Below are positions 7,178 to 15,560 of a stretch of 64,000 nucleotides of DNA, piece after piece. Source of the stretch: Anoxybacter fermentans. GTDB taxonomy: Bacteria > Bacillota > Halanaerobiia > DY22613. Where the stretch lies: contig NZ_CP016379.1 of NCBI RefSeq assembly GCF_003991135.1, positions 1,178,001 to 1,242,000 of the forward strand, given 5' to 3'. The position numbers and the translations under genes were made by a program. The notes below the pieces were generated by a model, which ran no database searches, had not been told where the DNA came from, and saw only the letters and a program-made list of their open reading frames with translations. Each line of letters opens with the position of its first letter. Within the stretch, counting starts at the first letter, position 1.

Positions 7178-8908
7178 TTATCGCTCCTTTCTCCTCTTTA
7201 AATAGGCTTTAACCTCTTCTATAGACAAAGCATTAAAAACATTCTCTTTAGTAAGCCAACCTTTTCGTCCTATGGCTATCCCGTAATTTAAATCATCCAG
7301 GCCACTAATCCTGTGAGCATCAGGATTAATACTGATTAGCACTCCCTCTTCTATTGCATATTTGCAATACCGCCAATCCAGATCAAGACGGTATGGATTG
7401 GCATTTAATTCGATAATCACCTGATGCTCAGCACAGGCACGGATAACCCGGTAAATATCCACAGGATATCCTTCTCTACTAAGAAGAAGACGTCCCGTAA
7501 GATGCCCCAGCATAGTAGTATAAGGATTTTCAATGGCCTTTAATAGCCGATTGGTCATTTCTTCTTCAGTTCCATTGAAATTAGAATGAATTGAAGCAAT
7601 GACAAAATCAAAACCCTTTAAAATTTCTTCCGAATAATCAAGTGACCCATCAGGCAAAATTTCAGCTTCAATACCTTTAAAGATATAAAAATCTTCTAAC
7701 TCAGCATTTAAAGCGTCAATCTCTTCCCACTGGGCTTTAACATCGGAAACTTTCAAACCATGGGCATAGAAAGCAGTTTTACTATGATCGGAAATACCTA
7801 AATATTTAAGACCACGTTCGCGACAGGCCCGTACCAATTCTGGAATAGTATCCACACCATCACTATATCGGGTATGGACGTGAAAGACACCTTGAATATC
7901 TTCTCTGGTTATAAGCTCTGGTAACTCATCATTCTCAGCAGCAGCAATTTCACCCATATTCTCCCGCAATTCTGGCGGAATATAGGTTAAACCCAGAGTT
8001 TTGAAGAACTCACTTTCATCTTTACATTCAATCCGCTTGTCATCACGAAAAATTCCGTACTCGTTAATTTTTAACCCCATATTTTTAGCTCTTGCCCGCA
8101 TGGCAATATTATACTCTTTACTGCCTGTAAAATGATGAAGTGCATAGACATATTCATCGGGCTTTACAGCCCGCAAATCCAGATTTAATCCTTCTTTTAA
8201 TCTAACTGATGTTTTGGTCGGACCACTACCAATGACTTCCTCAGTAAAATCAGCTTTAATCAACCTTTCCATAACCTTTTCTGGCTCAAAAGTGACAACC
8301 ACAATATCAATATCCTTGATCAATTCTTTCTTTCTTCTTATACTTCCCGCAAGTTCAGCCTTTTTTACTTCTGGCCAGGTGCGGATAATTTCTATAATTT
8401 TTATTGCGTAATCAATAATATTAGCATATAAATACTGCCCTTGAAATTTTTTTAAGGTTTTAATCCCCTTTAGAATCTTTCTCTGGGTCTTTTCACCAAA
8501 ACCGGAAAGTTCAATCAGGCGATTTTCAATACATGCATATTCCAGTTCGCCTAAATTGGAAATTCCCAATTCCCGATAGAGTTTACTCACTTTCTTTACT
8601 CCAAGACCTGGTAAACGCAAAATATCAAAGAGTCCTTCAGGCAAATCCCTGGCAAGTTCTTCAAAATAACTTAATTGACCTGTCATTACAAGTTCCTCAA
8701 TATTTTCTGCAAGAGTTGCCCCAATACCGGGAATCTCCCTCAATCTACCTTCTCGAACAACCTGATTTATATCCTCATCCAATGCTTCTATTTTTTTAGC
8801 ACCATTATAATATGCCCTAGCTTTGAAGGGATTCTCTCCACGTAATTCCAGCATAACTCCAATCTGATGCAATATTTTACTTACTTCTTTTTTGTCCATC
8901 TTCTCCAA
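7178..8908 (-). CDS. polX: Family X DNA polymerase with PHP domain
   Basis: This 576-residue protein has the bacterial PolX architecture. An N-terminal helix-hairpin-helix and 8-kDa region spans about residues 1-155. The nucleotidyltransferase core follows, with AGSIRRKKELIKDIDIVVV giving the metal-binding D-x-D at about 200-204. The C-terminal PHP nuclease domain has its metal ligands visible in FHVHTRYSDG, ISDHSK, ASIHSN and NPDAHR. It fills gaps and trims ends in base-excision repair, which agrees with nth immediately downstream. The start may be TTG at 8908, 9 bases after GAGGAG, or the ATG three codons later. Confidence 0.93.
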   Translation of the reverse strand: MEKMDKKEVSKILHQIGVMLELRGENPFKARAYYNGAKKIEALDEDINQVVREGRLREIPGIGATLAENIEELVMTGQLSYFEELARDLPEGLFDILRLPGLGVKKVSKLYRELGISNLGELEYACIENRLIELSGFGEKTQRKILKGIKTLKKFQGQYLYANIIDYAIKIIEIIRTWPEVKKAELAGSIRRKKELIKDIDIVVVTFEPEKVMERLIKADFTEEVIGSGPTKTSVRLKEGLNLDLRAVKPDEYVYALHHFTGSKEYNIAMRARAKNMGLKINEYGIFRDDKRIECKDESEFFKTLGLTYIPPELRENMGEIAAAENDELPELITREDIQGVFHVHTRYSDGVDTIPELVRACRERGLKYLGISDHSKTAFYAHGLKVSDVKAQWEEIDALNAELEDFYIFKGIEAEILPDGSLDYSEEILKGFDFVIASIHSNFNGTEEEMTNRLLKAIENPYTTMLGHLTGRLLLSREGYPVDIYRVIRACAEHQVIIELNANPYRLDLDWRYCKYAIEEGVLISINPDAHRISGLDDLNYGIAIGRKGWLTKENVFNALSIEEVKAYLKRRKER

Positions 8909-8947
8909 AATTTTTCACTCCTCTATTTCTATTACCTTTAATTTGAA

Positions 8948-9607
8948 CTATAAAAACAATTCCCTGATCTGAGTAAAATTATTAATCACATAATCAGCTC
9001 CGGCCAGTTCTTCTTCTCTGCCAAACCCATATTTGCAGCCAATGGTAAGAAGACCATTCTTTTTTCCAGCTTCGATATCAGAACTTCGATCACCAACCAT
9101 CGCCATCGGGCCATCATTAAATCGTTCTACAATCAACCTGACCAATTCCACCTTTGAGTTGGTCTGATATCCCCCTGCACTATATACAGCAGCAAAAAGA
9201 CCAGGAAAATAATATTCAGCTACTCCGGTTACATAAATTTCACTGCCATTAGAAGCAATACAGAGGCGGTAACCTTCTTTTTTGAGAACTTTAAGTGTCT
9301 CGACCACACCCGGATATGGATTTCCCTCTCCCCTTTTTAAGCGCAACATCTCATAATGTAACATATATTCATCGGCTTTCTCGATCACATGAGAAGAAGC
9401 ACCAGGTAATAACTCAGCCCAGATCTGATCATTGGTCTTACCGAACATAGATAGCAAAGTCTCTTTTTCTGGAATCTCGCTTTCATATAGTCCTTCATTT
9501 CGTAAACGGGAGATGGTATCATAAAATGCCGGAATGGCTAACTCCTCGGTTTGAAATAATGTTCCATCCAAATCAAAAATGATAGTTTTGATTGATTTTT
9601 TCTGCAT
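8948..9607 (-). CDS. HAD-family hydrolase, phosphoglycolate phosphatase-like
   Basis: This 219-residue cytoplasmic phosphatase has the four HAD motifs: DLDGTLFQTE (motif I, residues about 11-20), a helical cap, ASNGS (motif II), a lysine in the SKVELV region (motif III) and MVGDRSSDIEAGKKNG (motif IV). The cap arrangement resembles phosphoglycolate or pyrophosphate phosphatases of the Gph/PpaX group. The substrate cannot be fixed from sequence. It sits alone between the polX operon and a repeat element; a TATAAT-like -10 box lies at 9655-9660. Confidence 0.88.
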   Translation of the reverse strand: MQKKSIKTIIFDLDGTLFQTEELAIPAFYDTISRLRNEGLYESEIPEKETLLSMFGKTNDQIWAELLPGASSHVIEKADEYMLHYEMLRLKRGEGNPYPGVVETLKVLKKEGYRLCIASNGSEIYVTGVAEYYFPGLFAAVYSAGGYQTNSKVELVRLIVERFNDGPMAMVGDRSSDIEAGKKNGLLTIGCKYGFGREEELAGADYVINNFTQIRELFL

Positions 9608-9648
9608 TATCTTACACCTCTATATGAATTTTTTCTTACAAATCTATT

Positions 9649-9685
9649 TTCAATATTATAGGGAAAACTCCTGCGGGATTTTTTA
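9649..9685 (-). promoter_or_regulatory. Candidate promoter of the HAD gene with GCAGGA motif
   Basis: On the minus strand GCAGGAGTTTTCCC is followed directly by TATAAT (9655-9660), about 48 bases before the HAD start codon. No good -35 hexamer is seen at the standard distance. A diverged copy of this 37-base stretch is at 13402-13438, and GCAGGA also occurs in the grd and fumarase promoters. Confidence 0.45.
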
Positions 9686-9744
9686 TAAAATTTAAATATG
9701 CCCTTAAAAAGAACAAAATGCCTTTTGGGCATTCAATCTTATTA

Positions 9745-9952
9745 ACTGCAAAGAGCTAATTTTTCGCTCCAATAGAAATTTTTCTAACCATTTAAAGTTC
9801 GATCCAGTCGAAATAAAGCACACTAATCAAAAGGGCATCCAGACCCTTGATTAGCTCATCACCTCTGTGATAAAGCCCCTATTTCTCCGTCAATTTCACT
9901 AAAATGGTTTAACGAAAAATTTCTATGTCACTCAAAATTAGCTCTTTGCAGT
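9745..9952 (-). repeat. Near-palindromic intergenic repeat, copy 1
   Basis: This 208-bp element begins ACTGCAAAGAGCTAATTTT and ends with the exact complement. The usual AAAAAGC/GCTTTTT arm has changed to AAAGAGC/GCTCTTT on both sides, a paired change that preserves the stem. It belongs to the family found at 18736, 21054, 24084, 25685, 32059, 41317, 44428 and 53846. Its orientation is opposite to the 18736 copy. No protein is encoded in it. Confidence 0.9.
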
Positions 9953-10082
9953 TTTATAATATTTTATGATAATTTGAGAATTAATTGCATTTTTTACTTC
10001 TAAGTCATTTATACCAGTATAAATCGCTGACTTACTAATCTGGCAGTGTTAATTCTTTCTCCATAAACACTAGAAAAGATAA

Positions 10083-10102
10083 AAGTTGAATTGGCTCAAC
10101 TT
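10083..10102 (-). terminator. Probable terminator of the 10112 gene
   Basis: AAGTTGA and TCAACTT form a 7-bp stem around a 6-base loop, followed on the minus strand by a U-rich stretch. It lies just past the stop codon at 10112. Confidence 0.55.
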
Positions 10103-10111
10103 CATATTTTT

Positions 10112-10513
10112 CTACCAGACATAAGAAATACCTATTCCAGTAATAGGTACCATTAGAACAAGCCCTATCTCAGCACTTATGGTAAAATAATTTTTCTCAT
10201 CATCAACAGGAATTGCATATTCAACGCCTACTACTCCATAAGGAATAATAAGTCCTACAGTTCCTAAACCCCAAAAAGGATTGAAGCTATTAAGTTTAAT
10301 TCCCGGTTCAAAATACATTTTTTGACTATAACCTAACAGTACATTAATTCCTTTATATCCTGTAATTTTTCCCTCTTTATTATATTGCGCCCAGCCAAAA
10401 TTAGGGAAATTATTAATACCAATAATATATTCGGGTTTTTCTTGTGCTAATACTTCTACAGATAAAGTTAATAATAATGTACAGAAAAACAAAATAACTA
10501 AAACTTTATTCAT
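10112..10513 (-). CDS. Small exported protein of unknown function
   Basis: I do not recognise this 133-residue protein. The chosen start is ATG at 10513, because a GAGGTGGG ribosome site lies 7 bases upstream; a GTG at 10525 would overlap that site. A signal peptide occupies about residues 1-22 with cleavage near VLAQE. The mature part is short and rich in Gly, Tyr and hydrophobic residues with beta-strand character, ending ISYVW. It resembles the 5845-6522 protein in style but not clearly in sequence. It stands at the edge of a decay zone, so it may be a recent or dispensable gene. Confidence 0.55.
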   Translation of the reverse strand: MNKVLVILFFCTLLLTLSVEVLAQEKPEYIIGINNFPNFGWAQYNKEGKITGYKGINVLLGYSQKMYFEPGIKLNSFNPFWGLGTVGLIIPYGVVGVEYAIPVDDEKNYFTISAEIGLVLMVPITGIGISYVW

Positions 10514-10614
10514 AGCTTTTCCCACCTCTACCTCAAACTTATAATGTTGTTTTATTAGTTACAAAATAAAAGCGCAACATTATTATCATAATACATGAAA
10601 CGAAACCAATGATA

Positions 10615-10722
10615 TCATTCAATTCCATCATCTTCAACAGGAATACCAAAATAAAAATTATGATTATACTGCAAAAACATAGATTTTTGATCTTCTAAGT
10701 TTGAATAAACATAATAAAAATT
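10615..10722 (-). pseudogene. Fragment of a lipoprotein gene related to the 13492 gene
   Basis: The minus-strand translation reads YVYSNLEDQKSM, a short insert, then NFYFGIPVEDDGIE and a stop. It aligns well with the C-terminus of the lipoprotein at 13492-13878 (YVYTVTEDKSIL then DFYFGILVVDEG). Nothing upstream resembles the rest of that protein; an inactive transposase lies there instead. This is the surviving tail of a duplicated gene. Confidence 0.65.
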
Positions 10723-10812
10723 TCACAACAAATTGTAAATATGTTTTCATATACTGATTCAATCTCCAATAATTTAAGAACTGATAGACTATACGTCTCT
10801 TTTTTATCCCTT

Positions 10813-12215
10813 TTAATATCTGTTTGAAGTTATAAGCATAACAAAATGATGAACCTTGAGTAAGCCCCGAACTAATAAACGTCTTAAACCAAATGCTCTT
10901 TTTAATGCAGATATGGCACCTTCTATGGCTACCCTCAAACTTTTCTTACTGGCATATTCTGGATCCTCTAATAACTTTCTGAATTGATCATTTTCATAAC
11001 GGCTTTTTTTAAATCTCACTACCATATTCTTTTTCTGTTCTTTAAAAGGACAATAATCTCTATTTTGACAATTATTACAGTCTTCTTTCCTAAACCACGC
11101 TACATAAGTTTCACATTCTGCTATATACTATATACCCGATCTTGATCGGTTTTTTGCCTGCAGGACAGCGTTTGATACCTTTTTGTGCTTCAACTATAAA
11201 ATCTGCAGTTGTTTTTTCTTCGTTTTTAAATTTTCTACCAACCATGTTAGTGGTAATAAGTTTAATCTCTTTCTCTTGTGTCTCTTTTAGTGTTTCTGGA
11301 CTGCAGTATGCTCCATCTACAATAAGTTCCTTTATATCAATTCTTTCTTTTAAATCCTCTAATGACTCAAGCAAAAAGTTTACATCACTATGGATATTAG
11401 GCTCAACTGATACTTTTGTTATCAGTTGAATTGGATTATCTTTATTTGCTGTCTCAGTAATATTAACAGCATAACCTTGACATGATTTGTTTCCCTTTTT
11501 ACGATAAGTAGCATCTTCATCAGTAGGGTTTTGCAAGGCATCAGATGGAATATCTTTACCTTCTTTTACTATTAATTGATCTTCATGAATTATAGTCTGG
11601 TCTTTAAGTACATGGCATAGATGCTTATAAGCTTTATTATGAAATTCCGGGTAATTCTTAAAACAATTTACAAGTTCAAAAATTTTCCCGGCCAATATCT
11701 CTAAAACCTCTTCATATTCTTTACCTTGCATTTTTTCTAAAAATTCTCTAGCTTTTTCTTCATCAGCTAATTTACGAATATTTTTATGAACTCTCTTTCT
11801 AGCATGAACTGGCAAACTATTAATGAAATTAGCAATAACATTAAGCATTAGTTCTGTACGGGAAAGCTTCTTCATGTTTGATTGAATCATTGTGGAAATT
11901 CGCCAATCTTCTGGATACCAAGAACATACATAAATTGAAGATTATAATGGAAATTATCAATTAACTGTTCATCAGTTAAGCCAAACAAATGTTTTAATAT
12001 TTCAAGAGAAATTAGAATATTTACCTGAAAATTAAGACAGCTCTTTTTATCTGAATACATACTGACAAACTTTTTTTCATCAATTTTTGAAAATACTTCA
12101 TTGTAGAAAATGCCTGGTCATCCTTCTTCAATTCTTTTCCGGGAGGCGCTTTTAAGGTTATTAACAAAACTAAACATCTTAAGTTGCTTATGAGCATCGT
12201 TTTCCCTAAACACAA
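10813..12215 (-). pseudogene. Degenerate DDE transposase, IS1182-like, three frameshifts
   Basis: Three consecutive pieces on the minus strand add up to one transposase. The N-terminal part is near 12215-12021, with a further open stretch 12020-11892 (ISLEILKHLFGLTDEQLI). The core is 11890-11111 and contains NPTDEDATYRKKGNKSCQGY and VDGAYCSPETLKE, typical of DDE enzymes of this type. The C-terminal part is 11100-10813, with a cysteine cluster and FGLRRLLVRGLLKVHHFVM. The frame changes near 12022, 11890 and 11115, so no full-length enzyme can be made. Family assignment to IS1182 is by motif memory. Clear terminal inverted repeats of the IS itself were not found. Confidence 0.8.
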
Positions 12216-12294
12216 TCAATCACTCCCGGATATAGATTATGTTTAATATTATTATATCACATATTTGGGGTACCTTGGACAAATTTTATTAGAC

Positions 12295-12313
12295 CTTTTT
12301 GCAGTTTAATCAT
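12295..12313. repeat. Solitary end of the 208-bp repeat family
   Basis: CTTTTTGCAGTTTAATCAT matches the right-hand end and flank of the intergenic palindromic repeat (for example at 25850-25863 and 54045-54062) but the rest of the element is absent. It lies between the transposase pseudogene and the HD-GYP remnant. Confidence 0.6.
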
Positions 12314-12444
12314 CTAAAGAAGCTTTGGAAGAAATTTCAAGAAATTCTGGTACTCAATTTGATGAAAGGGTTATTCAATACCTTAATGAAATTATAAAAG
12401 ATAATGATTTTGATAAAATCACTATAAATTTTGATAGATTATAA
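12310..12444 (+). pseudogene. C-terminal remnant of an HD-GYP domain protein
   Basis: An open plus-strand stretch of 44 codons ends at TAA 12442-12444. It has no start codon of its own. It reads SSKEALEEISRNSGTQFDERV and continues to FDRL, matching the last helix region of HD-GYP cyclic-di-GMP phosphodiesterases, where ALEEI and GTQFD are typical. The catalytic HD and GYP motifs are missing, so this is a dead tail left after deletion or insertion. Confidence 0.7.
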
Positions 12445-12660
12445 ATATCAAGTACTTTTGGATTAATAATGATCAATATTTAAAATTTATATAATTGCTG
12501 GATCTCCCATTATTTCTATCCAGTTACTTCTAATCATATCCAGAAACTTTTGGCCATCAGGATTATTACCGATAACTTTTAACGTTTCTTCATAGTAATT
12601 GATTTATCTTCCATATTAGTATAAACTGCTGACTTACTAATCTGGTCTGGTAACAAAGTT
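12445..12660. other. Non-coding gap with gene debris
   Basis: A minus-strand stretch of about 35 codons (12602-12487) reads YYEETLKVIGNNPDGQKF then LDMIRSNW and looks like the tail of a lost gene that I cannot name. A 28-bp motif at 12618-12645 is repeated with two mismatches at 10016-10043. No promoter or intact gene was seen. Confidence 0.5.
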
Positions 12661-13074
12661 TTAAAGGAAACATTTAAACTCTGTAATTTTCCATTCTGAT
12701 CCTCGTTTAATTAAAGTAAACTCATTATTCACAACAAATTGTTGATTATCATCATCTACAAAATAATCATATACAAAAATAGTTTTAACATAAGCCCTGC
12801 CGCTTGAAATTCTAATTGATTCAAAACAAACTGAACAGTAGTTTAAATCCGTTGAAGAATGAATAGTTTTTAAAAAAAATAAAAATTCTTCTTTATTATT
12901 AAATGTTACATCTAATAACGGTTCAATCTCTTTAACTGGATCTAAAAGATACAAGCTAAAGTAGAATTTTTCAATTGTATTCCTTACTAATTCTTTCTCT
13001 ACATAATTTCCACCACATCCAACTAAATAAAATACACACATTATTAACACCAAAATAACAGATATTCTTTTCAT
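12661..13074 (-). CDS. Small lipoprotein of unknown function
   Basis: This 137-residue protein has a lipoprotein signal peptide with the lipobox LVGC, the lipidated Cys being near residue 20. The mature part begins with a helix (about 25-45) and ends in strands with NEFTLIKRGSEWKITEF. This layout is typical of NTF2-like or DUF4878-like lipoproteins, but the assignment is only by style. It lies in the decay zone with no operon partner. It is probably anchored to a membrane and faces outward. Confidence 0.6.
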   Translation of the reverse strand: MKRISVILVLIMCVFYLVGCGGNYVEKELVRNTIEKFYFSLYLLDPVKEIEPLLDVTFNNKEEFLFFLKTIHSSTDLNYCSVCFESIRISSGRAYVKTIFVYDYFVDDDNQQFVVNNEFTLIKRGSEWKITEFKCFL

Positions 13075-13440
13075 ATTAATCCCCCTTTTAACTCTTCTGA
13101 TAAGCGAATTTTATAAAAATATACTGGCTCAACAAGTTGAAAAGTAAATTGCATTGCTTTAATAGCTTCCAAACTAGCAATTGCAAAAAGTGAAATAACA
13201 TTAAATGAAATGGCTTAATTACAGTATAACAAATATAATGGTTTAAAATTTAAACCTAAGAACCAGGAGAGTAGCATACTTAAAAGCAGGATACATTTAT
13301 TATTATTGTACAACCAAAAGACCATTTTTAAGAGTTAACAGAGCCTATTTCACAGTTTTTCTCAAAAAATTAAAATTATGAAAGAACCTGATAAATCCAT
13401 CTTCAATATTAATAGGGAAAACTCTTACGGAATTTTTTAA
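13075..13440. other. AT-rich gap without a gene
   Basis: No open frame with coding character was found on either strand. The only notable item is the 37-base stretch at 13402-13438 that repeats the candidate promoter region at 9649-9685 with a few changes. Confidence 0.5.
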
Positions 13441-13470
13441 GAAAAGCTGAGCAAAATAGCTTAGCTTTTC
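13441..13470 (-). terminator. Probable terminator of the 13492 lipoprotein gene
   Basis: GAAAAGCTGAGC (13441-13452) pairs with GCTTAGCTTTTC (13459-13470) around a 6-base loop, with one wobble pair. It lies 22 bases past the stop codon at 13492. The U tract on the minus strand is short. Confidence 0.5.
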
Positions 13471-13491
13471 ATTATGCAAAGTTGACCTAAC

Positions 13492-13878
13492 TTAACATTT
13501 AATATTACTCACTCCCTCATCTACAACAAGAATACCAAAATAAAAATCATTAGTTAAAATACTCTTATCTTCAGTAACAGTATATACATAACCATTTTTT
13601 AATCCTGGAGTACTAAACGTAATGGTCAAAAAAGATTTTTCAGTAACAAATTCTTCATCAAAACCTTCAATTTGCCAATGATACTCCCTTTTAGTTCCTA
13701 TTTTACAGACCTCTGAATAATTTAACCAAATATTAACCGGTTGGTTCACCACGGCTGGATCAGGACTTAATCTTACCCCAGTTATCCAGATTTGATATAT
13801 TGGTTCTACACCAAAACAACCTGTTAAAGTCAAGAAGGTGAAAATAATAATTACAAAAATCAGCAGAATTCTTTTCAT
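13492..13878 (-). CDS. Small lipoprotein of unknown function
   Basis: This 128-residue protein starts at ATG 13878, which is preceded by a GGAGGTG ribosome site; an ATG 24 bases further upstream lacks one. The signal peptide ends in the lipobox LTGC (Cys about residue 21). The mature region has a beta-sandwich look: VRLSPDPAVVNQPVNIWLNY, then WQIEGFDEEF, resembling Ig-like or CARDB-type surface domains, though no family can be named. A fragment of a paralogue survives at 10615-10722, so the gene was duplicated. Confidence 0.6.
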   Translation of the reverse strand: MKRILLIFVIIIFTFLTLTGCFGVEPIYQIWITGVRLSPDPAVVNQPVNIWLNYSEVCKIGTKREYHWQIEGFDEEFVTEKSFLTITFSTPGLKNGYVYTVTEDKSILTNDFYFGILVVDEGVSNIKC

Positions 13879-13917
13879 TTTGCACCTCCCAATATATACC
13901 AATTAAATAATACTAAT

Positions 13918-14131
13918 ACTATATAGAAATCAAGGATTCTCTATAACCTTCTTCATCGATGCCAATGATCACAAGTCAACATACTCACGACGCAACTTTA
14001 CACTCATACCATCAATGTAAAGAACACTATAACGTTTTCTGAATTTACGTTAATGCCATTTATTCAGTTCTTCTAAAGCAACATCTGTTAAATTGCTGAC
14101 AGAAGTTTCAAAGAGGATTCCTTTTTTATTT
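13918..14131 (-). pseudogene. Remnant of an IS256-family (mutator-type) transposase
   Basis: Minus-strand reading gives ETSVSNLTDVALEELNKWH, then a stop, then SVLYIDGMSVKLRRE, and in another frame IGIDEEGYRESL. These are hallmarks of the DDE core of IS256 transposases (YIDG...VK.RR and GIDEEGYRE). Stops and frameshifts interrupt it and most of the protein is gone. Confidence 0.65.
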
Positions 14132-14532
14132 ATGTGAGATCTCACAAAAGTCATTTACACAAATATTATACACTACTTTATCTACACTCTTTTATTAAGA
14201 TTTTTGACATAAAAAGCTCAATTTTTAATAAATACTTGAATAACCAATATCTATCAAATACCTCCTTCAATATATTATATATTTTTATACCTAGTATAAC
14301 ATAACTACTATTATTTGTCAACATTTTCTTTTTATTAGATTATTAAGCGTTTCACTTTTAATTTTAAATATTTTTAATTCAACCTAAAAAAATTAAAACT
14401 AATTAAATATTTTTTAAACTATCATCTCAGTTTTACCATAATTCCTCTTCAAAAACTTTTTATAACCAACCAATAACCTGGTTCACCTTTATCTTCAAAT
14501 TTTCTATATATCAATTTCTTTCATCACGAAAA
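14132..14532. other. AT-rich gap, no gene seen
   Basis: About 400 bases of very AT-rich sequence between the IS256 remnant and the terminator of the ABC exporter operon. I see no coding frame, RNA gene or clear repeat. Confidence 0.5.
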
Positions 14533-14578
14533 CAAAAAACCCCTTCTGGATAATATAGTTCTATCCAGATAGGGGTTA
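14533..14578 (-). terminator. Terminator of the ABC exporter operon
   Basis: AACCCC-TTCTGGATA pairs with TATCCAGAT-AGGGGTT in a long stem (about 14539-14577). On the minus strand it is followed by a run of U. It lies 14 bases past the DUF4340 stop codon. Confidence 0.8.
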
Positions 14579-14591
14579 TTCCATATCAGAT

Positions 14592-15560
14592 TTAGCTATC
14601 TTCAGAAGTTTCTTCAGTATTAGAATCTTTTTTAAGATCTTCAGCAGTAATAAAGACTTTCTTACTATCAGCAGTTACAATAAAAACTTCTGGCCTATCA
14701 ATCTTTTTAGCGTACATAGTTGTTTCAGTTGTAGCTATACCGTATGCCAACATCTCGGTTTTATCTTTACCTTTAACAGTCACTTTTAATAACGGTTTAG
14801 TTAATCCATATTTATTATATGATTCTGGATTATCATCAACAAAAGTAGTAATCCACGCAGTAAGTATATTATTTAAAAAACTGTCAACTTTATTCTGATC
14901 CAACTCAATACCTTCCGGGCCATCTACTAATTTCCAGTTATCCTCTTCCCGTACGATGGTAAAATTCTTCCCATCAACACGTTCTACCGTAAACTCTTCC
15001 ACTTCTCCCCGGGTCAGAGTGAAAATCTGGCGCTCGCGCAAACTATCCAAATCAGGCTTAAACTTATCGCCTAGATAACCTGCAATCTTATAAATGGTAT
15101 TAATTCCGGCCCGGCGAAAATAATAACCATCCTCGATTGGAGTAGAATTACCAACCCAACCTTCATATTTCTTACCATCAGTAAGGGTAAAAGTAATATG
15201 AGTAGCATTCTCATCCAGACCAAATTGACTATAATCATCTGCTGTAGCTTCTTCTTTAATAATCTTAGTTGCAGAAAGAGTTGCCAGATTCTCTGCCAGA
15301 GAATCTACTTTCATTTGATCCAACTCCCGATCATCAGAGCCAGCCAATCGCCATTGACCATCTTTCTTCTCCAGTGCCAGAGTAGTTTCTCCTTTTGTTA
15401 ATGTCATAGTCTGAATCTTATCAGCATCCAGGTTAAAAATCTCTTTAGCCTTTTCAGCTGGATCTACTTCGACTTTTTCTTCCTTTTCAAGGGTGAAGTA
15501 ATAGATTCCAGCCATAATAATGAAGATAATCAGAAGAAAGATAGTCGTTTTAAACCTCAT
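14592..15560 (-). CDS. DUF4340 domain protein of a Gld-type ABC exporter operon
   Basis: This 322-residue protein has one N-terminal membrane anchor (about residues 4-23) and a large extracytoplasmic part. That part contains two related modules: one with MTLTKGETTLALEKKDGQWRL, repeated near residue 190 as FTVERVDGKNFTIVREEDNWKLV. This internal repeat is characteristic of DUF4340. Proteins of this family usually follow a GldG-like subunit, as here, where the GldG stop and this start share one base. The role is unknown; it may be an accessory component of the exporter on the outer face of the membrane. Confidence 0.85.
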   Translation of the reverse strand: MRFKTTIFLLIIFIIMAGIYYFTLEKEEKVEVDPAEKAKEIFNLDADKIQTMTLTKGETTLALEKKDGQWRLAGSDDRELDQMKVDSLAENLATLSATKIIKEEATADDYSQFGLDENATHITFTLTDGKKYEGWVGNSTPIEDGYYFRRAGINTIYKIAGYLGDKFKPDLDSLRERQIFTLTRGEVEEFTVERVDGKNFTIVREEDNWKLVDGPEGIELDQNKVDSFLNNILTAWITTFVDDNPESYNKYGLTKPLLKVTVKGKDKTEMLAYGIATTETTMYAKKIDRPEVFIVTADSKKVFITAEDLKKDSNTEETSEDS

